A DNA stretch of 44,165 nucleotides from Alphaproteobacteria bacterium (GTDB lineage: Bacteria > Pseudomonadota > Alphaproteobacteria > Caulobacterales > Hyphomonadaceae): NCBI GenBank assembly GCA_016125405.1, contig WGLW01000001.1:1-44165 (forward strand). Direction: 5' to 3'. The translations under genes were made by a program, and so were the position numbers. Under the pieces are notes generated by a model. The model saw nothing but the letters and a program-made list of their open reading frames with translations, ran no database searches and had not been told where the DNA came from. Of this stretch, positions 1 to 8,361 are shown one piece after another (position 1 is the first letter of the stretch; every line of letters begins with the position of its first letter).

Positions 1-140
1 ATTGCGAAAGCTGGCGCAGCGAAACGTCAACGGCCTCCGCCGCGCCATCGCCCGCTTCGTCCCAACTGTCAGCACAAACGAGGCCCGCGCTTACTTCCGC
101 CACGCCGGCTATGGTGCAACTTGAGCGGAATCTGCTTTAG
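1..140 (+). mobile_element. 3' end of an IS630-like insertion sequence
   Basis: Inferred from the transposase tail at 2-124. The bases right after its stop, ending in CTTTAG near 140, could be the terminal inverted repeat, with TA or CTAG as target as is usual for IS630. The other end is outside the window, so neither the inverted repeat nor the target duplication can be confirmed, and the exact boundary is a guess. Confidence 0.4.
2..124 (+). CDS. IS630-family transposase, C-terminal end (partial)
   Basis: Forty codons in frame 2, open at the window edge and ending in TGA. The tail ends in YFRHAGYGAT, which resembles the C-terminus of DDE transposases of the IS630 group found in alphaproteobacteria (they commonly end in a YFRHAGY-like motif). 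The catalytic DDE residues lie outside the window, so activity cannot be judged. The neighbouring minus-strand membrane protein gene stops 13 bp further on, so the element end lies directly against it. The family call rests on a short tail only. Confidence 0.6.
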   Translation: MRKLAQRNVNGLRRAIARFVPTVSTNEARAYFRHAGYGAT

Positions 141-544
141 TGGTAGGCCAGAACCGCGAAGATCACCGCCGCGACAAGTGACAGGCCGGCCAGCGGTCCC
201 AGGCTGGCCAGCAGGCCGCCGGCCTGTTTCGACTTGCGCGCATGGATCGTCTCGATCCCGGCGACAGCCAGGGTCAGGATCACCGCGAAGACCAACTTCA
301 TCCAGAACATCGAATCCGGCACGCGGACGCCGGACTCCATCGTCATCATCGCAAGGCCGCTCGCCCAGAGAAGGGCGATCCCCACGGCCGCCAGCTGGGC
401 ATAGGCTCGGCCGGGCCGGCGCGCGCGTCCCTTCTTCTGCCGCGCTTCGGGTTTGACGCTGGCCAGCGCCACGACGCTGCCGAGCACGCCCGCTGCAGCC
501 AGCATCAGCCCCATGAAATGCAGAATCAGCAGCCCGTCCGCCAT
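137..544 (-). CDS. Small four-helix integral membrane protein, unknown function
   Basis: 135 residues with four hydrophobic segments: about 4-28, 48-68, 80-100 and 112-133. The loop between helices 1 and 2 is rich in Lys/Arg (RQKKGRARRPGR), which suggests it faces the cytoplasm. The protein ends right at helix 4. The architecture resembles small CopD- or DUF2214-like membrane proteins, but I recognise no signature. It starts 35 bp after the ankyrin protein stop on the same strand, so the two are probably co-transcribed. Its TAA stop lies next to the presumed IS630 end, so the original C-terminus may have been cut by the insertion. Confidence 0.65.
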   Translation of the reverse strand: MADGLLILHFMGLMLAAAGVLGSVVALASVKPEARQKKGRARRPGRAYAQLAAVGIALLWASGLAMMTMESGVRVPDSMFWMKLVFAVILTLAVAGIETIHARKSKQAGGLLASLGPLAGLSLVAAVIFAVLAYH

Positions 545-579
545 CCTCGCGGAATAAGGCGCAGCCGTGCGCTGGGCAA

Positions 580-2310
580 TCAGGCGCGGCGGCGGGCTTC
601 CGCAGCCTCGTCCAGCAGCTCCGCCAGATCGTCAAATCCGCGCAAACGCGCTGCATCGGCCGGAGTCTGGCCAAGCGGGTTGCGGAAGCCGGGGTCGGCT
701 CCAAATGCCAGCAAGAGGTCCGCCAGCTCGATCGCCCTCTCTTCATTGTCGCAGAAGCAGAACAGCGCCGGCTCTCCAGGACGATCCTCGCGGTTCGCCC
801 GATCAGGCGCCTCTTCGAGCAGTTCTTGCACTCGACCTATGGCGCCGGCAAAGCAGAGGCCCCGGAAGTTGCGGCTGACCGGGGCAAGCAGCGCAACCAT
901 TTCCGGGCGATTGTTGTAGCTGGCATGGGTGAGCGGCGTGCCGCCGTAGCGCTGTTCAAATGGATCGATCTCCGCGCCGCGCGCGATGAGCAGGGCGGCG
1001 ATTTTCTCCGCGCCGCAATGTGTCGTGAGGTGCAGTGCGCGAAAGTTCTTTTCGTCGCCCACATTCGGCGACATGCCCAGATCGAGCAGTAGCTTAGCGA
1101 TGTCCACGCGGTTCTGGCGAATGGCGGCGAACATCGGCTCGGGGTCGCGCAGGCAGTCGGGATTTGACGCCGCCAGACGCCGAAGTGCATCCAAATCTGC
1201 CGTGGCGGCGGCAAGAAACTGCTCCTGCTGGCTCAACTCCGGCAATCGGGCTCCGTGAGCAAGCAAAAGATCCACGACGTCCTGCCGCCCGGCGAGCATT
1301 GCATGTTTTATAACTGGCAAGCGCGAATAGAAATTGACGCCATTTGCGTCTGCCCCGTGTTGCAACAGCCATGCGGCCTGGACAGGATGGTTTGGCACGG
1401 CATTGCCAAGCAGATAGGCGAGCGCGTTGGGGATCCTGTCGCCTCCAAGCGCTTTGGGCGATGAACCGGTCCACTTTTGCGTCTCGCCGCGCTTTTTGGA
1501 TTCGGACCACAAGAGGTCGAGCCAGAAGGTGGAGTCAGGGCCAAGGGAAATGTTGTAAAGCGCCTGCGCATCGAACGGATCGGCGCCGCGGCTGATAAGC
1601 AGACGGGCGAAAGCCTCCGCTTCCGGGTGTGGCGACTGGCCGCCTTCACCCTCGCCGATCACGCCCGTCAACGCTTTGAACTCGCTATTTGTATCAGACC
1701 AGCCGGCGTTGGGATCGGCGCCATTATCGAGCAGGAGCGTCGCGATGGGCAGGACATTTCTGAGGCGGTCGCCCAACGGCAGTCTGGCGTAGGCGAGGCG
1801 ATGGAGCGGCGCCCAGCCGTCAATCCAGTCGCGCCGGTGGGCCAATGCCGGCTCCTTGGCCAGAAACCGCCGCACGGCCTCGATGTCATGTGCGAGCACG
1901 GCCGTATGCATGCCGTCGCTCGCGATCTCCGGATGGTTGGATAGAATCCGCGCTGCGAGGGCGCCACGCTGGGGTCCGTCACGGTCATAGTCGCCCCAAG
2001 CCTCAGTCCTGGGATCGACGCCATATCTATGCACGCCTTTTTCCAGGAACAGACCGACGCGGTCGGCATGGCTGCGCTGGCGATCTTCGACATCCTTTTT
2101 CAGCAACGCCCAGCTTGCGTGGCCATAGTCCAGCGCCAGCGCGTGTTGCACGTCGCGGAGTCCGATCCGTGCCGCGCCTGCGCCCCGGGGGGCCAGGCTA
2201 TCGAAGCGGGCAATAGCGCCCGGGTCGTCGGCCGCGATCTGTTTCAGCCAGCGTTTGGCTTCGCGCCGCAGGCCTTCGAGTGACGAATTATCGGATAGTT
2301 TTCGGGACAT
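580..2310 (-). CDS. Ankyrin-repeat protein
   Basis: 576 residues. The ATG at 2310 is chosen because GGAAGGAAGG lies just upstream; the frame is open further upstream but without a comparable site. The first ~75 residues (LRREAKRWL, then LRDVQHALALDYGHASW) match an N-terminal segment often seen ahead of bacterial ankyrin repeats. Repeats follow, with helices ending in patterns such as LLLDNGADPN, LLISRGADP, LLQHGADANG, LLLDLGMSPN, LLIARGAEID and LLLAFGADPG. No signal peptide is visible, so a cytoplasmic protein-binding role is likely. The partner is unknown; the downstream membrane protein at 137-544 is a candidate by operon context. Confidence 0.85.
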   Translation of the reverse strand: MSRKLSDNSSLEGLRREAKRWLKQIAADDPGAIARFDSLAPRGAGAARIGLRDVQHALALDYGHASWALLKKDVEDRQRSHADRVGLFLEKGVHRYGVDPRTEAWGDYDRDGPQRGALAARILSNHPEIASDGMHTAVLAHDIEAVRRFLAKEPALAHRRDWIDGWAPLHRLAYARLPLGDRLRNVLPIATLLLDNGADPNAGWSDTNSEFKALTGVIGEGEGGQSPHPEAEAFARLLISRGADPFDAQALYNISLGPDSTFWLDLLWSESKKRGETQKWTGSSPKALGGDRIPNALAYLLGNAVPNHPVQAAWLLQHGADANGVNFYSRLPVIKHAMLAGRQDVVDLLLAHGARLPELSQQEQFLAAATADLDALRRLAASNPDCLRDPEPMFAAIRQNRVDIAKLLLDLGMSPNVGDEKNFRALHLTTHCGAEKIAALLIARGAEIDPFEQRYGGTPLTHASYNNRPEMVALLAPVSRNFRGLCFAGAIGRVQELLEEAPDRANREDRPGEPALFCFCDNEERAIELADLLLAFGADPGFRNPLGQTPADAARLRGFDDLAELLDEAAEARRRA

Positions 2311-2425
2311 GGAACCTTCCTTCCGAAATGCGCCTGATGTCCGCTCACAGGCCGGAAGAAGGTGTGAGGTATGTCGGTCAAAACCAGTTGGGTGGGAGCG
2401 AGGCTCCCTTGCCGCGGACAGGTGG

Positions 2426-2446
2426 CGCCCCAAGCGCACTGGGGCG
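2426..2446. other. Perfect 7-bp stem hairpin between two minus-strand genes
   Basis: Arms CGCCCCA (2426-2432) and TGGGGCG (2440-2446) enclose a 7-base loop. On the plus strand the stem is followed by ATTTTC, but both flanking genes run on the minus strand, where no T-run follows. It is therefore not a standard terminator for the lipoprotein gene. It may be a transcript-stability element or have no role. Confidence 0.35.
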
Positions 2447-2494
2447 ATTTTCGGATGGATGCCGATGGCTTGTTAACGGGACCGAAAAGATCGT

Positions 2495-2935
2495 TTAGCT
2501 ATGCGACGCGCAGCGCACCAGTTCGACGGGGCGGTTGTCGTTGAAGGTCACGCGCATTTCCCGCAGGTTGGGTTTGACGCGGAAGAACACGAATTCTCTC
2601 GATTCATGTCCATCAGCCAGGCAGTCGGCGGCGGCCGACCAGACGGCGTCCTTCGTATCCTCGGCTTCGCTGACATAGATAGATTTGAACGCGCAGAAGC
2701 GCGCCGCCTCAATCCCCATGCGATGAGGTTCGATGGTCCAGGTCTTCTTGTCGTCTCCGCAGTTGCTTGCGGACTCGGCCCATTCGCCGGCGTAGGGGCT
2801 ATGCGGGTTCACCTCGGCGCGAAGCTCCCCGCCGATTGAGGCTCTGCCCGCCGATCCCGACGGCCTGTCGCATCCGCAAAGCAGGACGCCGCCAAGCGCC
2901 GCCGTCACGAGCAACCTCCGCACGCTGGTTTCCAT
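2495..2935 (-). CDS. Small lipoprotein, unknown function
   Basis: 146 residues. The N-terminus (METSVRRLLVTAALGGVLLCGC) has Arg residues, a hydrophobic stretch and a lipobox-like LLCGC, so it should be a lipid-modified periplasmic or outer-membrane protein. The mature part holds several cysteines (SNCGDDKKTW, RFCAFKS, ADCLADG, VRCASHS) that could form disulphides. I recognise no family. The gene stands alone and is divergent from the TPR gene at 3053. No strong ribosome-binding site precedes the ATG. Confidence 0.65.
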   Translation of the reverse strand: METSVRRLLVTAALGGVLLCGCDRPSGSAGRASIGGELRAEVNPHSPYAGEWAESASNCGDDKKTWTIEPHRMGIEAARFCAFKSIYVSEAEDTKDAVWSAAADCLADGHESREFVFFRVKPNLREMRVTFNDNRPVELVRCASHS

Positions 2936-3052
2936 ATCGGGCCGCCCAATAAACGCAGACTACCCCCCAAAGATAACTTCGGCCTGACTTGGGCCGGTTG
3001 CGTCAAGGGGCCGGAACGCTTCATGATGAAATATCACCAAGGAGTTGCAGAG

Positions 3053-3832
3053 ATGCGTTTCGCGCGCGTCAGGCACGTCGGGGGGCTTGTGGCGTTGAGC
3101 CTGGCCTTGACCTCGGCCGCTAGCGCGCGACCGGCGCCGCCCGATCTGGCGGCGATGTTCGCCAGCGGCCAATACATGGACGCAGCGGAGCGCGCCGAAG
3201 TGGCCCATACGGCAGATGATCTTGCCTTCGCCGCACGCTCCTTGCTGGCGCGCTGCATGACGGGCGATCACGAACCAGACCCGTCAATGGTCGACCGGGC
3301 GGCGGCGGACGCCCGGGAGGCGCTGAAGCTCGACCCGCAGCACGAAGAAGCCCGCCTTCAGCTTGCCATCGCCATTTCCCTGAAGAGCCGGGCGATGTCG
3401 CTGATGGATGCCTGGTATGCCGGATATGGCGGCGAGGGCCGGAAACTGGCGGAGGAAGTGCTCGCCACGGATCCGGGTAATTACTACGCTCACGGTTTCC
3501 TCGCCGTATGGAATGTCGAAGTCCGTCGCCGGGGCGGCGTATTGGGGGCAGGTCTGCTCAAGGCCAGCGTCGAGGCGGGCCGCAGGCAATATGAGCAAGC
3601 GGCGCGGCTCGCCCCGGACGATGTCGGCATTCACTGGCAATTCGCCCGGGCCCTGACAGCGCTCGACGCCGACAGGTACGGCGATGAAGCCTCGGCGATC
3701 CTCGACCGGGCGCTGGCGGCGACGGCCAGCGACCATGTTGAGATGGTCATGCAGGCGCGCGCGGCGCAACTCGCCGAAGCGCTCAAGGAAAACCGCCGCG
3801 CGGCGCAGGCGCTGGCCCGGCAAATGCTGTGA
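3053..3832 (+). CDS. Secreted tetratricopeptide-like protein
   Basis: 259 residues from the ATG at 3053, chosen over the in-frame ATGs at 3023 and 3026 because AAGGAG sits about 8 bases upstream and because this start gives a clean signal peptide (RFARVRHVGG, then a hydrophobic core ending SAASARP). Helical repeat units follow with TPR-like spacing around ALKLDPQHEEARLQLAIA, LATDPGNYYAHGFLAVW and ARLAPDDVGIHWQFARAL. A periplasmic scaffold or protein-interaction role is likely. The membrane protein gene at 3855 begins 22 bp downstream, so they form an operon. Confidence 0.75.
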   Translation: MRFARVRHVGGLVALSLALTSAASARPAPPDLAAMFASGQYMDAAERAEVAHTADDLAFAARSLLARCMTGDHEPDPSMVDRAAADAREALKLDPQHEEARLQLAIAISLKSRAMSLMDAWYAGYGGEGRKLAEEVLATDPGNYYAHGFLAVWNVEVRRRGGVLGAGLLKASVEAGRRQYEQAARLAPDDVGIHWQFARALTALDADRYGDEASAILDRALAATASDHVEMVMQARAAQLAEALKENRRAAQALARQML

Positions 3833-3854
3833 GTCGGGACGAAAGGGGGAGGTG

Positions 3855-4331
3855 ATGCCGGGACCGAATGAGCTGAGTTTTGACCGGGCCATCGAGATCG
3901 CGTCCCGCCGGGCGGAAGAGTGGTTCAAGGTGCACGCTGACCAGCGTCTCAGGCTTTTCAACTTTTATGTTATTCTTATGGGCGCAGCGCTCGGCGGCTT
4001 CGGCGCGGCGTTCGGGCAGGGGCTTTATCTGCTCGCCATTGCGGTCTCGATGCTGGTTCTGGTGGTGACGCTTGCCTTCAAGAGGCTCGACATGCGCGTC
4101 GCGCGTCTGGTGAAGGACGCCGAAGCCGCGCTTGGGAGGGTCGATGACCTTGTCGCGCGAGTTACGGGCATCGAAGAGGCAAGGTTGTCTCAGGCGGCCG
4201 AAAGGAAAGACGACGTGAAGTCGTATCGCCAGTCCTTCAACCTTATCTTCCTATTCGGTGCGCTGTTGGGGCTTTCGACACTGGTCGTCGCCGTCTGGAA
4301 GGCGTGGCCGTTACTCGACTTGCCCTACTGA
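3855..4331 (+). CDS. Small membrane protein with a coiled-coil-like loop
   Basis: 158 residues from the ATG at 3855, which follows a strong GGGGGAGG site; the longer open frame upstream overlaps the TPR gene and is rejected. Two hydrophobic segments lie at about 37-70 (NFYVILMGAALGGF onward, possibly two passes) and one at about 130-150 (FNLIFLFGALLGLSTLVV). The region between is charged and helical (ARLVKDAEAALGRVDDLVARV), compatible with a coiled coil. I recognise no named family with confidence. It overlaps the convergent S24 repressor gene by 7 bp at the 3' end. Confidence 0.7.
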   Translation: MPGPNELSFDRAIEIASRRAEEWFKVHADQRLRLFNFYVILMGAALGGFGAAFGQGLYLLAIAVSMLVLVVTLAFKRLDMRVARLVKDAEAALGRVDDLVARVTGIEEARLSQAAERKDDVKSYRQSFNLIFLFGALLGLSTLVVAVWKAWPLLDLPY

Positions 4332-4942
4332 CTGGCCCAGAGGATACGGGCCATCCACGCGAGTTCCGTTCGCGGGATTTCCCGGGGCGGGTAGGCCGGG
4401 TTCAGCGAAAGCAGTTCGACCATCCGTTCAGTGGCGCGGCCAAGCACCTTGGCCAGCACTTCGCCCTCGTGCGTTTTCGCCACCACGCGATCTCCCCGTC
4501 GGACAGGGGCGCCGGGAGCCACGACGATGCGGTCGCCCTTGCGATAGACGGGCTCCATGGAGTCGCCGGCGATCTCGAGCGCATAGACCGCATCCGTTTC
4601 CAGGCCGGGGAAGCGCACCTGCTCCCAGCCGTCGCCAACCGGGAAGCCGGCGTCGTCGAAGAACCCGTCGCTGCCTGCCTTGGCGAAGCCGAGCAAAGGC
4701 GCCGTCCGCCCCTGCCGTCCTTCGGCAAGCGCGGCAAAATCTTCAAGCGAAGCGCCAACCGCTTCCAGCGCCTTGTTCAGGCTTTCGGTGGAGAGCCAGC
4801 GGGGGCTGCCGTCGGCCGCCTTGCGCTTCGACTTGTTGAAGGCTGTGGGATCCAGTCCCGCGCGTTTGGCGAGACCAGACGCTGACAGGCCATTGCGCGC
4901 CGCCAGTTCGTCGATGGCCTTCCAGATCGCTGAGTGTCGCAT
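4325..4942 (-). CDS. XRE-type transcriptional repressor with S24 (LexA-like) peptidase domain
   Basis: 205 residues. An N-terminal helix-turn-helix occupies about 1-65 (NGLSASGLAKRAGLDPTAFN). The C-terminal S24 domain has the nucleophile Ser in GDSMEP (Ser128) and the general-base Lys in RVVAKTHEG (Lys156). An Ala-Gly pair at 89-90 (GFAKAGSDGFF) is placed like the self-cleavage site of LexA/CI-type repressors. Family knowledge: such proteins repress stress or phage genes and some are inactivated by RecA-stimulated self-cleavage. No phage genes are nearby, so this looks like a chromosomal regulator. A palindrome at 4974-4995, 31 bp upstream of the ATG, could be its own operator. Confidence 0.88.
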   Translation of the reverse strand: MRHSAIWKAIDELAARNGLSASGLAKRAGLDPTAFNKSKRKAADGSPRWLSTESLNKALEAVGASLEDFAALAEGRQGRTAPLLGFAKAGSDGFFDDAGFPVGDGWEQVRFPGLETDAVYALEIAGDSMEPVYRKGDRIVVAPGAPVRRGDRVVAKTHEGEVLAKVLGRATERMVELLSLNPAYPPREIPRTELAWMARILWASQ

Positions 4943-4973
4943 GGCGGCGTCCGGCTGCGGAATTCATTCCCAC

Positions 4974-4995
4974 GTATAGGAATATTCTCCCATAC
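4974..4995. promoter_or_regulatory. Candidate operator upstream of the S24 repressor gene
   Basis: Inverted half-sites GTATAGGA (4974-4981) and TCCCATAC (4988-4995) match at 7 of 8 positions around a 6-base spacer. A third related sequence, TTCCCACGTAT, overlaps on the left. The site lies 31 bp upstream of the repressor ATG and overlaps the place where a minus-strand promoter would sit (TTGCGT on the far side). Autoregulation by the repressor is inferred from position and symmetry, not shown. Confidence 0.5.
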
Positions 4996-5082
4996 GCAAG
5001 CGCCAGCCACTGCGGGCGATTTGGCGCGTTAACGCCTCGCTAACCAAGGTGAACGGACGGTGTCTGTTCGAAAGGGCCGATC

Positions 5083-5865
5083 GTGATTGATTCCTCCAGC
5101 CCCCTCGCAAAGGCCGCCTCGCGCCCCGAGGTGATGGCGGCGCTGCGCGACGCGGCGAAGGCGACCGGCGCTGACTTCTCGTATCTTGTTCGCACGGCGC
5201 AACGTGAAAGCAATTTCGATACGACAGCCAAGGCGCCGACATCGACCGCAACGGGCTTGTTCCAGTTCACCAACGACACCTGGCTGCGCATGGTCGATCG
5301 CTATGGCGCGCAACACGGGCTGGCCGCCGAAGCCGCCGCCGTAAAGGTCGATGGCGATACGGTCACCGTCGGCAAGGGCATGACGCGCGACCAGATTCTG
5401 GATCTCCGAAACGATCCGGAACTGGCGGCCCGAATGGCCGGGGAGCTGGCTCAGGAAAACGCCAAAATTCTGGAGAAGAAGATCGGTCGGGCGCCCACGT
5501 CAGCAGAGCTCTATGCGGCGCACTTCATGGGCCCAACCGACGCCGCCCACCTGATCCAGGGCGCACGCCGCGACGATGCCGGTCCGGCCTCCAAAATCTT
5601 CCACAGCGCCGCTCTCGCCAACCCGAACGTCTTCTCGGGCAAGGACGGGCAGCAACTCACCGCCGCCCAGCTCTATGTGAAGCTGACCGGCGACCCGGTC
5701 ACCGATGTCGATGCTGGCAACGTAACGCCGGCCGCGTTTTCACTGCCGGACATGCCGACAACGCCCACGGAAGCGCTCTTGGCCGCCCGCAGCGGCGTCG
5801 CGCAATTGACCTCGACGCTTATGGCTGCGCTGTTCGATGTTCAGTCAAAGAGCGACAAGGCCTAG
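5083..5865 (+). CDS. Lytic-transglycosylase-like (SLT fold) protein
   Basis: 260 residues from a GTG start. Residues about 30-60 contain an SLT-type active-site pattern: RTAQRESNFD with the presumed catalytic Glu42, then TATGLFQFTNDTWL, which matches the GLFQ(I/F) substrate-groove motif. The downstream segment SAELYAAHFMGPTDAAHLI is also typical. No signal peptide is visible, which for this group suggests export by another route, as for flagellar or secretion-system muramidases, or action after lysis. The activity would be cleavage of the MurNAc-GlcNAc bond of peptidoglycan. Its stop overlaps that of the convergent CoA-transferase gene. Confidence 0.8.
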   Translation: MIDSSSPLAKAASRPEVMAALRDAAKATGADFSYLVRTAQRESNFDTTAKAPTSTATGLFQFTNDTWLRMVDRYGAQHGLAAEAAAVKVDGDTVTVGKGMTRDQILDLRNDPELAARMAGELAQENAKILEKKIGRAPTSAELYAAHFMGPTDAAHLIQGARRDDAGPASKIFHSAALANPNVFSGKDGQQLTAAQLYVKLTGDPVTDVDAGNVTPAAFSLPDMPTTPTEALLAARSGVAQLTSTLMAALFDVQSKSDKA

Positions 5866-7067
5866 GCCACGGTCTTGCTGGTCAGCGCGGCTTCGATCTG
5901 GGCGTCCGAGTATCCAACCGATTTCAGGATGTCCCGCGTGTGCTGGCCCAGCGCTGGCGCTGGCCCCTTCGGGCCGTCATCGACGCCGACGAAGCGGGCA
6001 GGCCCGCCCGGCGACGGCATTGTCTCCCCCGCGCGCGTCGGCAAATCGACGATCCCGCCGGCCGCCATCACCTGCGGATCTGCAGCGACCTCGGCCAGCG
6101 TCTGGGCGGGCGCCCAGGCGATTTCCTCAGCTGTAAGGCGCGCCGCCATTTCATCCTTGGTGAACTTCGCGAACGCCTCGTCGAACATCGAGGTTATCTC
6201 GGCCGCGTGATCGCGCCGGGCTTTACTGCCCAGGAACCGCGGGTCGGTATCGATGCCCGGCAGGTCGAAGGCTCGGGCCATGCGAGGCAGGTCGGCATTG
6301 CCGGCGCGGGCCACGATGCAGATCCAGGCATCATCCTTTGTGCGGAAGAAGTTGGTCAGCGGGTTGTAGGCTTGCGCGCGCGGCCGGGTAGATGCGTTTC
6401 GACCGAAGAAGAGCTGGATCGCGAAATCCGTGTGGATCGTATAGAGGCCCGTCCGCAGCAGGGAGACGTCGACGAGTTGCCCCTTGCCGGTTTTCAGCGC
6501 CTGGATCAGCGCCGCGTTGATGGCGGCGACGGCTGCAATAGAGGTGGTGTGGTCGCCCGCGGCGGTGCGTACGGGGAAGAGTTCCGAGCCTTTCGGCGCT
6601 GTCAGCCGGGCGAGTCCGGAGCGGGACCAGAAGCTGGCCACGTCGAATCCCGGCGCGTTGGCGTCCGGTCCGGAAAGGCCATAGCCGGTGAGGGCGCAAT
6701 AGACGAGCCTGGGGTTGCGTTTGGACAAGACATCGTAGCCCAGCCCGGACCGCTCTATGCCGCCCGGGCGAACGTTGGTCAGGAAGACATCGGCGGTATC
6801 GGCCAGCTTGCGGATGATCTCGCGCCCTTCCTCGGTACGGGCGTCGACCACGATTGATTTCTTGCCGCGATTGTCCCCGTCAAAGGCCGGGTTGTCGGTC
6901 AGATGTTCCTTTCCTGTTCCCTTGGTCGGAAAGTTGTTGCGGACGGGGTCGCCCCCCGGCGGCTCGATCTTGATTACCTCCGCGCCCCAGTCCGACAGGA
7001 TCCCCCCCGCTCCGGGGGCCGCGAAATAGGTTGCATGTTCGATGACCTTCACGCCCTGAAGCAACAT
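5862..7067 (-). CDS. Class III CoA-transferase (CaiB/BaiF family)
   Basis: 401 residues from the ATG at 7067, preceded by GGGGAG; the frame extends upstream but without a site. The N-terminus (LLQGVKVIEHATYFAAPGAG) and the segment GGILSDWGAEVIKIEPPGGDPVR are the family hallmark. The Asp in AAGDHTTSI is the likely catalytic Asp that forms the acyl intermediate. These cytoplasmic enzymes move CoA between carboxylic acids; the substrates cannot be told from sequence. No partner catabolic genes are adjacent. It is divergent from the DUF2336 gene. Confidence 0.92.
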   Translation of the reverse strand: MLLQGVKVIEHATYFAAPGAGGILSDWGAEVIKIEPPGGDPVRNNFPTKGTGKEHLTDNPAFDGDNRGKKSIVVDARTEEGREIIRKLADTADVFLTNVRPGGIERSGLGYDVLSKRNPRLVYCALTGYGLSGPDANAPGFDVASFWSRSGLARLTAPKGSELFPVRTAAGDHTTSIAAVAAINAALIQALKTGKGQLVDVSLLRTGLYTIHTDFAIQLFFGRNASTRPRAQAYNPLTNFFRTKDDAWICIVARAGNADLPRMARAFDLPGIDTDPRFLGSKARRDHAAEITSMFDEAFAKFTKDEMAARLTAEEIAWAPAQTLAEVAADPQVMAAGGIVDLPTRAGETMPSPGGPARFVGVDDGPKGPAPALGQHTRDILKSVGYSDAQIEAALTSKTVA

Positions 7068-7155
7068 CGAAAACACTCCCCGTTTTATGTGCTGGGTGCG
7101 CAATATGTTAGCGCCCCGCAATTTCCTGTTAACCCGGTGCAGCAATTGTCATTTT

Positions 7156-7169
7156 TTGAACCAGTTCAA
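7156..7169. promoter_or_regulatory. 14-bp perfect palindrome between divergent genes
   Basis: TTGAAC-CA-GTTCAA lies 31 bp upstream of the ATG at 7201 and about 90 bp upstream of the CoA-transferase start. A TTGTCA at 7146-7151 sits beside it but has no convincing -10 partner. It could be a regulator site; none is identified. Confidence 0.3.
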
Positions 7170-7200
7170 CCCCTGCCTTGCTGCCAAGAGGCTGGACGAA

Positions 7201-8349
7201 ATGACCCTGACCACCATGCGCTCATCACTGACCCAGGATGACATCCGTCGCTTGGTGCGGGGCGACAGCCCGGAAGAGCGGGCCCAGGCCGCGCAGAAAA
7301 TCTGCCGGCGGATCGACGCGGTGGACCTGACGGCGGGCGACCGCGAGAGCGCGCACGAAATTCTGGCGGTGATGGCCTCCGACGCGGCTGCCCTGGTGCG
7401 TCGCACGCTAGCCGTCACTCTGCGCAACTCACCCAACCTGCCGCGCGACATTGCCGTCAAGCTGGCGAACGATATCGAGGCCGTCGCTGTTCCCGTCCTC
7501 AAGAACTCGCCGGTTTTCACCGACACCGATCTTGTCGACATTCTTCTGGCCGCGTCCCCCGAAAAGCAGGTCGCTATCGCCGAACGTCCTGCGATCAGCG
7601 AGGATGTGACCGAGGTGATTGCTCTTTACGGCCACCAGACCGCCGTGGAAGCGGCCGCATACAACGAGGGCGCAGCGTTTTCTGAAGCGTCGTTTGCCGG
7701 TGTGCTCAACCGCTTCAGCGCCGACGATTCCATCAAGTCAGCTTTGATCTCCCGCTCGAAGTTGCCCGTGGGCGTCACCGAAAAACTGGTCGCGATCGTT
7801 ACGGGCGAACTCTTCGACCGTCTGGTCAATAAGCATGAACTGCCGCCACAACTTGCCATCGAGATCGCCTCAGGCGCGCGCGAGCGGGCCACTCTGGATC
7901 TGGTGGAGCAGGCGGGGCTCAGTTCCGATCCGGCGCGCTTCGTCCAGCAGCTTCATCTGAACGGCCGGCTGACCCCGTCGTTGATCATGCGCGGGCTTTG
8001 CCTCGGCCACATGTCGTTCGTCGAGCATTCGCTGGCGGAGCTGGCGGGCGTGCCACGGTCGAAGGCGTGGCTGATGATCCATGACGCCGGTACATTGGGC
8101 CTGAAAACCATTTTCGAACGGGCTGGACTGCCGGCCGGCATGTTCACAGCCTTCCGCATGGCGATCGAAGTCTACCACAACACCGAAATGGATGGAGCGC
8201 CGGGCGACCGGGAGCGGTTCCGCCAACGCATGGTCGAGCGCGTGCTGACCCAGTTCCAGGCCATACCGCGCGCGGATCTCGAATACCTGCTCGACAAGCT
8301 CAATGCGCTGGACGCGCATCGCCACAGCATCGCGGCGCCTGCTGCCTGA
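7201..8349 (+). CDS. DUF2336 family protein
   Basis: 382 residues from the ATG at 7201, after AAGAGG; the upstream in-frame extension has Cys/Phe-rich, non-family sequence. The protein is built of helical repeats (LVRRTLAVTLRNSPNLPRDI, FTDTDLVDILLAASPEKQVA, LISRSKLPVGVTEKLV), the HEAT-like pattern of DUF2336. That family is widespread in alphaproteobacteria and has no settled molecular function. No signal peptide or membrane segment is seen. It converges with a degenerate EAL protein gene, so the pair may belong to signalling, but this is only context. Confidence 0.8.
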   Translation: MTLTTMRSSLTQDDIRRLVRGDSPEERAQAAQKICRRIDAVDLTAGDRESAHEILAVMASDAAALVRRTLAVTLRNSPNLPRDIAVKLANDIEAVAVPVLKNSPVFTDTDLVDILLAASPEKQVAIAERPAISEDVTEVIALYGHQTAVEAAAYNEGAAFSEASFAGVLNRFSADDSIKSALISRSKLPVGVTEKLVAIVTGELFDRLVNKHELPPQLAIEIASGARERATLDLVEQAGLSSDPARFVQQLHLNGRLTPSLIMRGLCLGHMSFVEHSLAELAGVPRSKAWLMIHDAGTLGLKTIFERAGLPAGMFTAFRMAIEVYHNTEMDGAPGDRERFRQRMVERVLTQFQAIPRADLEYLLDKLNALDAHRHSIAAPAA

Positions 8350-8361
8350 AGTGCTGAGGCC

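Noticed and set aside
4325-4942. Prophage immunity region
   Set aside because: The S24 repressor alone is not evidence of a prophage; no integrase, terminase, portal or tail genes are nearby and the lytic-transglycosylase-like gene fits a chromosomal role.
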